Source of the DNA: Thalassobium sp. R2A62
GTDB lineage: Bacteria; Pseudomonadota; Alphaproteobacteria; Rhodobacterales; Rhodobacteraceae
NCBI RefSeq assembly: GCF_000161835.1
Contig: NZ_GG697169.2
Coordinates: 3,042,575 to 3,106,574 of the forward strand
Length of the DNA: 64,000 nt
Direction of reading: 5' to 3'
Shown in pieces: positions 57,533 to 64,000 of this stretch. Numbering within the stretch: position 1 is the stretch's first letter; the number at the start of each line of letters is the position of its first letter. The position numbers and the translations under genes were made by a program. Below the pieces are notes generated by a model that was given only the letters and a program-made list of their open reading frames with translations, did no database searches and was not told the DNA's origin.

Positions 57533-57560
57533 TTGACTCGTGGGGTTGGTCGTTTATACG
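57533..57560 (+). promoter_or_regulatory. Likely rpsD promoter
   Basis: TTGACT (57533-57538) and TATACG (57555-57560) with a 16-bp spacer form a sigma-70-type promoter. It gives a leader of about 105 nt before the rpsD start, in which AGCCAC/GTGGCT (57638-57654) forms a small hairpin. Confidence 0.5.
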
Positions 57561-57674
57561 CCGCCTTTCAATGGTGTTGGTGGTCCTCGCAAGAGGGTCC
57601 CTGTCGGGGTTTCGGCCCAGAGGACAACGCCCTTCATAGCCACCTCGTGTGGCTCCCTAAGAAGGAGAACAGCC

Positions 57675-58295
57675 GTGACAAAACGCACGTCTGCCAAGCA
57701 CAAAATTGACCGCCGTATGGGCGAAAACATCTGGGGCCGTCCAAAATCCCCAGTGAACCGCCGCGAATACGGCCCCGGCCAGCACGGCCAGCGCCGCAAG
57801 GGCAAACTGTCTGACTTTGGTACACAGCTGCGCGCTAAGCAAAAGCTCAAGGGTTATTACGGTGATCTGACAGAGAAGCAGTTCCGTCGGATCTATGCCG
57901 AAGCTGAGCGTGTAAAAGGCGATACAGGTGAAAACCTTATTGGTCTGCTCGAGCGCCGTCTCGACGCGGTTGTTTACCGTGCCAAGTTCGTTCCAACCGT
58001 TTTCGCTGCACGTCAGTTCGTGAACCACGGCCACGTCAAAGTGAACGGCAAAAAAGTGAACATCCCATCCTACCGCGTCAAAGAAGGCGACGTGATCGAG
58101 GTGCGTGATCGTTCCAAGCAGTTGGCTGTTGTCCTCGAGGCCGTTCAGTTGGCCGAGCGTGACGTTCCTGACTACGTTGATGCGGATCATTCGAAAATGA
58201 CTGCAACCTTTGTGCGCACTCCTGGTTTGGGCGATGTTCCATATCCCGTGATGATGGAGCCCAACCTCGTCGTGGAATTCTACGCCAAGAACTAA
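57675..58295 (+). CDS. rpsD: 30S ribosomal protein S4
   Basis: A 206-residue S4, which nucleates assembly of the 30S body on 16S rRNA. It has the N-terminal basic segment [20 protein letters not shown], the [15 protein letters not shown] motif and the S4 RNA-binding domain ([42 protein letters not shown]). The start is GTG 57675, preceded by AAGAAGGAG, and gives the family length; a longer ATG frame covers the leader and is not used. Single-gene unit with its own terminator. Confidence 0.97.
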   Translation: MTKRTSAKHKIDRRMGENIWGRPKSPVNRREYGPGQHGQRRKGKLSDFGTQLRAKQKLKGYYGDLTEKQFRRIYAEAERVKGDTGENLIGLLERRLDAVVYRAKFVPTVFAARQFVNHGHVKVNGKKVNIPSYRVKEGDVIEVRDRSKQLAVVLEAVQLAERDVPDYVDADHSKMTATFVRTPGLGDVPYPVMMEPNLVVEFYAKN

Positions 58296-58315
58296 TCTTG
58301 GCAGACACACATTCC

Positions 58316-58351
58316 AAAAGGCCGCGTTGGGAGACCAGCGCGGCCTTTTTT
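58316..58351 (+). terminator. Rho-independent terminator after rpsD
   Basis: AAAAGGCCGCG (58316-58326) pairs with CGCGGCCTTTT (58339-58349) and ends in TTTTTT, 20 bp after the rpsD stop. Confidence 0.9.
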
Positions 58352-58406
58352 GCGTCTGGCTCTTGGTCAGGCCACCCGTTAGAAACCCAATCAAGGGGGA
58401 ACGACA

Positions 58407-59498
58407 ATGACTGCGATCACGCCGCAATCTGGCATTATGGACATCAAACTGTACCAAAGTGGCGCATCTGGTGCCGAAGGGCAGTCCAATGTTCTCAAAC
58501 TTTCATCGAACGAGAACTTGGCGGGACCAAGCCCCGAAGCCATTGATGCCTACAGTCGTGCAGGACGCGGCCTGAACATTTACCCCCCGACCGATCAAAT
58601 CGCCCTGCGCACAGCGATTGGCGAAGTCCACGACCTCGACCCGGAGCGGATCATTTGTGGTGTCGGCTCGGACGAGATTATTACCTTTTTATGCCAAGCC
58701 TACGCTGGCATCGGCGACGAGGTCCTGTTCACTGAGCACGGATTTTCGATGTACCGGATTTCGGCACTCGCGGCGGGCGCGACCCCTGTCGAGGTGGCCG
58801 AGCGTGACCGTGTTGTGGATATCGATGCCATAGTCGCAGGCTGCACGGACAAGACGCGACTGGTGTTCATTGCGAACCCCGCCAACCCGACCAGCACGAT
58901 GATTTCAGTCGCGCAGATGTCCGAGCTTGCCGAGCGGCTACCGCCCCATGTGATCCTCGTTCTAGATGGCGCCTATGCCGAATTTGTTGATGGCTATGAT
59001 GGTGGTGCTTCGATTGTTGAGGCGCGCGAAAATGTTGTGATGACGCGAACTTTTTCGAAACTGTATGGGTTGGGCGGATTGCGCGTGGGTTGGGGGTATG
59101 CCCCCCAAGCGATCATTGACGTTCTGAACCGCGTGCGCGGGCCGTTCAACCTATCTGTGCCAGCGCTGGCTGCGGCAGAAGCGGCTGTAAGAGACCAAAC
59201 CTACGCAGACAAGTGCCGTGCAGACAACGCTCGCTGGCGGACATGGCTAGCCGAAGCTTTAGCCGCGCTGGGTGTGCCGTCTGACACGTCGCTGGCAAAT
59301 TTCATCCTCGCGCGGTTCGCAACCAAAGTCGAAGCAAATGCATGCGATGACTTTCTCAAGACCCAAGGGATCTTGGTCCGGCGGGTTGGTGGCTACGGGT
59401 TGCCCAATTGTTTGCGGATCACCATCGGGGACGAGGCGGCATGCAAACGGGTCGCCCATGCAGTCGCGCAATTCAAAGAAGACGGAGAGACCGGATGA
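58407..59498 (+). CDS. hisC: Histidinol-phosphate/aromatic aminotransferase
   Basis: A 363-residue class I/II PLP aminotransferase. [14 protein letters not shown] opens the fold, [13 protein letters not shown] and [13 protein letters not shown] bind PLP, the Schiff-base Lys is residue 218 in [15 protein letters not shown], and [16 protein letters not shown] holds the carboxylate Arg. It overlaps tyrA by 4 bp and is remote from hisSZG here, so it may transaminate prephenate or aromatic keto acids in addition to histidinol phosphate (inference). AGGGGGAA precedes the ATG. Confidence 0.92.
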   Translation: MTAITPQSGIMDIKLYQSGASGAEGQSNVLKLSSNENLAGPSPEAIDAYSRAGRGLNIYPPTDQIALRTAIGEVHDLDPERIICGVGSDEIITFLCQAYAGIGDEVLFTEHGFSMYRISALAAGATPVEVAERDRVVDIDAIVAGCTDKTRLVFIANPANPTSTMISVAQMSELAERLPPHVILVLDGAYAEFVDGYDGGASIVEARENVVMTRTFSKLYGLGGLRVGWGYAPQAIIDVLNRVRGPFNLSVPALAAAEAAVRDQTYADKCRADNARWRTWLAEALAALGVPSDTSLANFILARFATKVEANACDDFLKTQGILVRRVGGYGLPNCLRITIGDEAACKRVAHAVAQFKEDGETG

Positions 59499-60421
59499 GC
59501 GAGCTATATGATCGAGTGGCGCTAATCGGTTTGGGGCTCATCGCCTCGTCCATCGCCCATGGTATTCGTCGCGCAAATCTGGCGCATGAAATTGTTGGCT
59601 ATGCCAAATCCGAAGCGTCGCGCACCACAGCCCGCGAGATTGGGCTGTGTGACGTCGTGACCGACACTGCCGCAGATGCGGTCAAAGGGGCCGATCTGGT
59701 GATCCTGTGTGTCCCTGTCGGTGTCATGGGCGGGATCGCTGTGGAAATCGCACCTCATTTGATGGATGGCGCCACCGTCAGCGATGTTGGATCCGTCAAG
59801 CGCGCGGTGATCGACGCTGTTGGCCCCGCGTTGCCCGACAATGTGCATTTCATTCCAGCACACCCGATTGCGGGAACCGAAAAGTCGGGACCGACGTCTG
59901 GGTTTGCTGAACTTTTTGACAACCGTTGGTGTCTGATCGTGCCTGCCGGCGAAAATGTCGATCGTGTCGCCGTATCGCGCCTCACCAATTTTTGGGAAGG
60001 TCTGGGCAGCAACGTCAACGTGATGGATGCAGATCATCACGATTTGGTGCTGTCGGTCACATCACATGCGCCGCATTTGATCGCTTACACGATGGTTGGG
60101 GTCGCCGATGATCTCGCCCGTGTTAGCGAGAGCGAAGTGATCAACTATTCAGCGTCTGGGTTTCGGGATTTTACGCGCATTGCTGCCAGCGATCCGACCA
60201 TGTGGCGCGATGTGTTCCTGAACAATAAAGAAGCCACGCTCGAGGTCTTGGGGCGTTTTACCGAAGAACTTTTTGCGTTGCAGCGCGCAATCCGCACGGG
60301 GGATGGTGAGCTGCTTCATGCCTATTTCACCCGTACCCGCGCGCTCCGCCGTGGTATTGTTGAGGCCGGACAGGATACAGAGGCTGCGAACTTTGGCAGA
60401 CAGGATGGCGGAGAAAACTAA
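59495..60421 (+). CDS. tyrA: Prephenate/arogenate dehydrogenase
   Basis: A 308-residue TyrA/TyrC-type enzyme for tyrosine synthesis. The NAD fold is [17 protein letters not shown], with variant GLGLIASS at 12-19, followed by [37 protein letters not shown] with the catalytic His, and [17 protein letters not shown] 59495 is used because it overlaps the hisC stop; no chorismate mutase or ACT domain is attached. Confidence 0.94.
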   Translation: MSELYDRVALIGLGLIASSIAHGIRRANLAHEIVGYAKSEASRTTAREIGLCDVVTDTAADAVKGADLVILCVPVGVMGGIAVEIAPHLMDGATVSDVGSVKRAVIDAVGPALPDNVHFIPAHPIAGTEKSGPTSGFAELFDNRWCLIVPAGENVDRVAVSRLTNFWEGLGSNVNVMDADHHDLVLSVTSHAPHLIAYTMVGVADDLARVSESEVINYSASGFRDFTRIAASDPTMWRDVFLNNKEATLEVLGRFTEELFALQRAIRTGDGELLHAYFTRTRALRRGIVEAGQDTEAANFGRQDGGEN

Positions 60422-61272
60422 TGCGCAGATTTGCGGGTTCGATCGCAGTGCTTTTGGCGGGATCAGCTTTGGCCGATGGGCCAAGCCAATCGCTCCGACC
60501 AATCGCACGTGACGTCGCGCAAACAATTCCAGCAGTCCAAGAAGATCGGATTTCAACATCGAGCGTCGCCAGTTTGCGACCGCTGCGTCCTCAGTTGCGC
60601 AATGATGCTGTATTGGCCGAACGCGCCTTTCAAAGCAGTGTGATCGTCTACCGGGCGACCAAACATGCACCTCTTTTGACGGAACGTCCGGTAAATAGAC
60701 CGGCCGCGATTTTGGCAATGGGCCAGCGACGTTCTGATGAACGGGCGAGGGGTGCGGTCTGTGGGGATCTGAACATCCACGGCGAGGCAATTGCCGACAT
60801 ACCGAGGCGGATCGCTGGCTGTGGTGTCGTAAATCCGGTGCGCGTGCGTTCTGTTGCCGGTGTTCTGCTTAGCACCCCCGCGCGGATGGATTGCACAACG
60901 GCACGCGCGTTGCGCACATGGGTCGAGAACGGTGCAAAACCTGCCGTTGGGACCCAAGGGGGCGGCATTAGATCATTGCGTGTCGCAGCGGGCTTTGCTT
61001 GCCGGATGCGCAACAACCAACCAGGCGCCAAGGTTTCGGAACATGGCAGTGGTCGTGCAATTGATATTGCTGGCATTGGGTTGAACGACGAGTCCGAGAT
61101 GAGCGTTCTAACCGATTGGAACAGCGGGGCCAAAGGGCGCGCCTTGCGTCAGATGCACCGCGCTGCGTGTGGGCCGTTCGGCACCGTGCTTGGCCCCGAG
61201 GCGGATAGGTTCCACCGCGATCATTTCCATTTTGACACGGCGCGGTATCGCAGCGGATCGTACTGTCGCTAG
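60421..61272 (+). CDS. Extensin-family protein (M15-like fold)
   Basis: A 283-residue exported protein with signal [18 protein letters not shown]. The C-terminal extensin-like domain (about 120-283) has ARALRTWVENGAKPAVG, HGSGRAIDIAGI and FHRDHFHFD, which resemble the zinc ligands of D,D-carboxypeptidase-like M15 proteins, plus several cysteines. A cell-wall role is inferred. Its ATG overlaps the tyrA stop by one base, and its stop overlaps the convergent DUF2125 gene. Confidence 0.85.
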   Translation: MRRFAGSIAVLLAGSALADGPSQSLRPIARDVAQTIPAVQEDRISTSSVASLRPLRPQLRNDAVLAERAFQSSVIVYRATKHAPLLTERPVNRPAAILAMGQRRSDERARGAVCGDLNIHGEAIADIPRRIAGCGVVNPVRVRSVAGVLLSTPARMDCTTARALRTWVENGAKPAVGTQGGGIRSLRVAAGFACRMRNNQPGAKVSEHGSGRAIDIAGIGLNDESEMSVLTDWNSGAKGRALRQMHRAACGPFGTVLGPEADRFHRDHFHFDTARYRSGSYCR

Positions 61273-62261
61273 AACCGGATACGGGGCACGCGACCCAGTG
61301 GGATGAACCCTAGGCTCATGGCGCCACTGCGCATCTTGACGGTGACCTCGACAGGACCGTCGCCGTCACCGGACATCCCAGAAAGCGTCGCAGATAACAT
61401 CTTTTGGCTGCGCAAATCCAACACACCCACTGACTGTAGGGCGGCGACCATCGCAGGCCAGTTGCGCAGGGCAAGCGTGACTTCGCCCGTTGGAAGACCT
61501 GTCGTGTCGAGATCCAGATCGCCTGACATCGCCACGCTCATATCGCCCCACGTTATGGACACATCTCGCATGTTGATTTCGGTCGGTTGCGGTTTGTTCA
61601 CTGGCGACGTGTGACGGTCTAGCGGACGGTCTAGCGCGACTGTGGCGTCAAGTTTGACCAGATCGATCGCACGCGGCAGCGACCCAGAGGGATCTAGCAA
61701 CGCAGCCGCGTCATCGGGCAAATTCAACCGCTGCACATCAGCATAGAGATCATAGCCGTTGGTGCGCCCTTCGGCCTGACGAATAGATGACAACGACCGA
61801 TCAAAGCGTAACTCTTGGGTGTCCCCAAGCAGCAAAGCCGCGGCGTCAATTTCCATCGTGCCGCGGTTCAGCGTGAGATCGGTGTTCGGATCAAAGGCGA
61901 CGCTGGCACGCATGTCTTGGGTCAGAACTTCGACATCTTGGTTTCGGGTCTTGACGGTCTGTGTGTTCGGCCAAACGGTGATGATCTCGTTTGGCTGATA
62001 GCTCAGTGCAAAAATTTGAACAAAGGGCGCGGCCCATCCCAATCCTGTCGCCGGATCGGTGATATCGATGTTTTCGATCGTGGTATCAAACCGCGAAGGA
62101 AAGCCACGGGTGGTTAGGCTATCATAGCTGATATCGAGCCCATCAGCCTGCAGTTGATCCAGTGCGGCGATGCCACCCTTTTCGGCCGCAGACGATCCGA
62201 CAAACCAATATCCGCTGTAGCCTGCTGCGGCGACGAGGATAAGCACAAAGAGTTTACGCAT
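61269..62261 (-). CDS. DUF2125 family protein
   Basis: A 330-residue protein with one N-terminal membrane segment (LFVLILVAAAGYSGYWFVG), then a periplasmic domain opening with IAALDQLQADGLDISYDSLTTRGFPSRFD, the hallmark of DUF2125. It is rich in beta strands and of unknown function, possibly lipid-related by its AsmA-like look (inference). ATG 62261 is preferred (AAGG 9 bp upstream); ATG 62279 is possible. Divergent from the ChaC-like gene. Confidence 0.85.
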   Translation of the reverse strand: MRKLFVLILVAAAGYSGYWFVGSSAAEKGGIAALDQLQADGLDISYDSLTTRGFPSRFDTTIENIDITDPATGLGWAAPFVQIFALSYQPNEIITVWPNTQTVKTRNQDVEVLTQDMRASVAFDPNTDLTLNRGTMEIDAAALLLGDTQELRFDRSLSSIRQAEGRTNGYDLYADVQRLNLPDDAAALLDPSGSLPRAIDLVKLDATVALDRPLDRHTSPVNKPQPTEINMRDVSITWGDMSVAMSGDLDLDTTGLPTGEVTLALRNWPAMVAALQSVGVLDLRSQKMLSATLSGMSGDGDGPVEVTVKMRSGAMSLGFIPLGRVPRIRF

Positions 62262-62324
62262 CTGACGGGCCTTTCCCATAAGTTGGGCGTTGTTTATAGC
62301 GACAGACAAAGGAGAACCAGCAGT

Positions 62325-62861
62325 ATGAGCTTTTGGGTGTTTGGTTACGGGTCGCTGTTGTGGAACCCTGGGTTTGATGCGGCTGAAACCGTACGGGCGC
62401 GATTGGATGACTATTCGCGCAGCTTTTGCATGCTGTCGATCCATCACCGCGGCACAGACGAGCATCCGGGTTTGGTTTTGGCCTTGGATCAGTCGGCTGG
62501 CAAAGCATGTACGGGTCTCGCGTTGCGGGTCGCAGACGATGATCATGACCGTGTGCTTGCGTATCTGCGTGAGCGCGAGCTGATTTCATCGGCTTATGTC
62601 GAGGACACCGTGACGCTGCACGCAGATGACGGGCGTGCGTTGACGGCGTTGGCCTATGTGATCAACCGCGAACACGAACAGTATTGTAATTTCCCACTCG
62701 AAGAGCAGGCACAGCGCATTGCCCACGCGACAGGTGGGCGGGGGCCGAACACCGAATACCTGTATAATACGACACAGATGTTGGACGAAATTGGTGTCCG
62801 TGACGACGATATGACATGGCTCACTGGGCGTGTCCGCGAGCTTGCTGGCGATACCGCATAA
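62325..62861 (+). CDS. ChaC-like gamma-glutamylcyclotransferase
   Basis: A 178-residue protein with the GYGSL motif at residues 7-11 (WVFGYGSLLW), GLALRVAD, and LRERELISSAYVEDTVTLH, whose Glu is the likely acid-base. The ChaC family cleaves gamma-glutamyl dipeptides or glutathione to 5-oxoproline. AAAGGAG lies before ATG 62325, and the frame upstream overlaps the DUF2125 gene in antisense and is not used. Confidence 0.88.
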   Translation: MSFWVFGYGSLLWNPGFDAAETVRARLDDYSRSFCMLSIHHRGTDEHPGLVLALDQSAGKACTGLALRVADDDHDRVLAYLRERELISSAYVEDTVTLHADDGRALTALAYVINREHEQYCNFPLEEQAQRIAHATGGRGPNTEYLYNTTQMLDEIGVRDDDMTWLTGRVRELAGDTA

Positions 62862-62932
62862 TTTATTTGGGTTTTGCCGGCATTGGACGTATCCTAGCCC
62901 CAGTTGAGACAGAGCAGAGAGGACCCGTCCAC

Positions 62933-64000
62933 ATGGACACCAAGGGCCCCGAGACTGAACCGCAATTTTCCCAGCCGGTCAGACAAATTACATCGATGTT
63001 GATCGTGCTCGCGCTGGTGGGCGTGGGCGCCTATCTAGTGTACCCCAGCGTCGCACCTGTGTTTCTGGCAAACCCCTACCTGAACGGCTTTATCGTTTTG
63101 GTATTCTTTGTAGGTGTCATCGCCTGTTTCTGGCAGGTCATCACGTTGATCAGTTCTGTTGGCTGGATCGAAGGATTTGCAAAGGAACGTTTGGGCCATA
63201 ATTTGGTCAAAGCACCGCAATTGCTGGCTCCGTTGGCGTCATTGCTGCGGTCTCGCGGCGCGCGGATGCAGATGGGCGCCAGTTCGACCCGTTCTATCCT
63301 CGATTCCGTCGCGACGCGGATTGATGAGGCACGCGAGATCACGCGCTATCTGGTCAATATGCTGATTTTTCTCGGCCTCTTGGGGACGTTTTATGGCTTG
63401 GCCACAACGGTTCCCGCTGTGGTCGATACGATCCGTTCACTTGCCCCGACCGAGGACGAAGGCGGGGTCGAGGTCTTTGGCCGTTTGATGACCGGCCTTG
63501 AGGCGCAGCTCGGCGGTATGGGTGTCGCCTTTGGATCGTCTCTCTTGGGGCTTGCAGGGTCGTTGATCCTAGGATTGCTCGAATTGTTCGCAGGCCACGG
63601 TCAAAACCGGTTCTACCGCGAGCTTGAGGAATGGCTGTCGACGATCACGCGCGTCAGTTTCTCTAGTGGCGAGGATGGTGGCAGTTTTGAACAGGACGCG
63701 ATGACCACCGTGCTTGATCACATGGCCGAACAAATGGAGAGCCTGCAGCAAATGTTCGTTCAGTCGGACATCAGTCGCGCGCAGGTCGATGAACGACTAG
63801 ATAATCTAACGGGCGCTATTGCGGGGCTCGCGAATTCATTGAACACCGGCGGCGGGTCTGCAGCACTGGACCGTGTCGCCGAAGGGCAGGACCGACTGAT
63901 CGCCCAGCTGGCCGAAGGTGGCGGGGCAGGTGGTGATGGTATGGATGCCGAGAGCCGCATGCGACTGCGGTCGATCGATGTCCAAATGCTCCGTATTCTC
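62933..64000 (+). CDS. MotA/ExbB-like membrane protein, 5' part (cut by window)
   Basis: 356 codons are present and the frame runs off the window. Membrane segments: two near residues 20-65 (SMLIVLALVGVGAYLV, NGFIVLVFFVGVIACFW), one in LVNMLIFLGLLGTFYGLATTVPAVV and one in GVAFGSSLLGLAGSLILGLLEL. The LGLLGTFYGLA and GGMGVAFGSSLLGL regions resemble the MotA/TolQ/ExbB proton channel. A helical tail follows (LDHMAEQMESLQQMFVQ). In related genomes such proteins stand before an OmpA/MotB-like gene; that gene would lie outside the window. AGAGAGGA precedes the ATG. Confidence 0.8.
   Translation, partial: MDTKGPETEPQFSQPVRQITSMLIVLALVGVGAYLVYPSVAPVFLANPYLNGFIVLVFFVGVIACFWQVITLISSVGWIEGFAKERLGHNLVKAPQLLAPLASLLRSRGARMQMGASSTRSILDSVATRIDEAREITRYLVNMLIFLGLLGTFYGLATTVPAVVDTIRSLAPTEDEGGVEVFGRLMTGLEAQLGGMGVAFGSSLLGLAGSLILGLLELFAGHGQNRFYRELEEWLSTITRVSFSSGEDGGSFEQDAMTTVLDHMAEQMESLQQMFVQSDISRAQVDERLDNLTGAIAGLANSLNTGGGSAALDRVAEGQDRLIAQLAEGGGAGGDGMDAESRMRLRSIDVQMLRIL

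Overview
This window reads as a chromosomal segment of a marine Roseobacter-group alphaproteobacterium (Rhodobacteraceae). The evidence is gene content: an RpoHII sigma factor behind an RpoE-type promoter, hisS-hisZ-hisG, coenzyme-B12-dependent ribonucleotide reductase, DUF1489 and DUF2125 proteins, DM13 and Hint-domain proteins, a dimethylglycine-dehydrogenase-like flavoprotein, and a tight xdhABC plus BMP-type ABC transporter operon. I cannot name the genus from the sequence.

Host region 1 (1-35576). The window opens inside cobU. Then come rpoHII, the coaBC-dut-moeB run, an M3 peptidase, an SH3 protein, a 2-hydroxyacid dehydrogenase, a small lipase, panC-panB, a DM13 protein, two FAD oxidoreductases, and a seven-gene minus-strand operon. 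That operon is xdhA-xdhB-xdhC, ABC ATPase, two permeases and a BMP binding protein, and it probably couples purine uptake to xanthine oxidation. dnaE, a repeat-bearing lipoprotein, slyX, hisS-hisZ-hisG, a DUF1489 gene and nrdJ follow.

Island (about 35598-55243, 19.6 kb). A Tn7-like transposon sits about 20 bp past the nrdJ stop codon, much as Tn7 sits behind glmS. Both ends carry the inverted core CATAACTTGGCCATT and a second inner inverted repeat, each end contains a rho-independent terminator, and CGACTGC flanks both sides. The transposition module tnsA-like, an 80-residue ORF, tnsB, tnsC and tniQ/tnsD lies at the end far from nrdJ. tniQ has one in-frame amber codon, so the element may now be immobile. 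Cargo from the nrdJ side: a protease-less Lon-like AAA+ ATPase, a two-gene PHP/ABC-ATPase module, an IS3 relic, a membrane protein with a possible PD-(D/E)xK nuclease fold, and a type I restriction-modification system (hsdR, hsdS, hsdM). Next to the transposition genes lies about 1.4 kb of decayed DNA. It holds a fossil of a second, diverged copy of the Lon-like ATPase and a strong palindrome. The island is best read as a mobile defence island, and its least described parts are the membrane nuclease, the PHP-ATPase pair and the Lon-like ATPase.

Host region 2 (55249-64000). Beyond the right end are an LpxR-like outer-membrane protein, a Hint-domain protein, rpsD, a hisC-tyrA-extensin operon, a DUF2125 protein, a ChaC-like cyclotransferase, and the start of a MotA/ExbB-like membrane protein cut by the window edge. 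I saw no tRNA, rRNA or CRISPR array.
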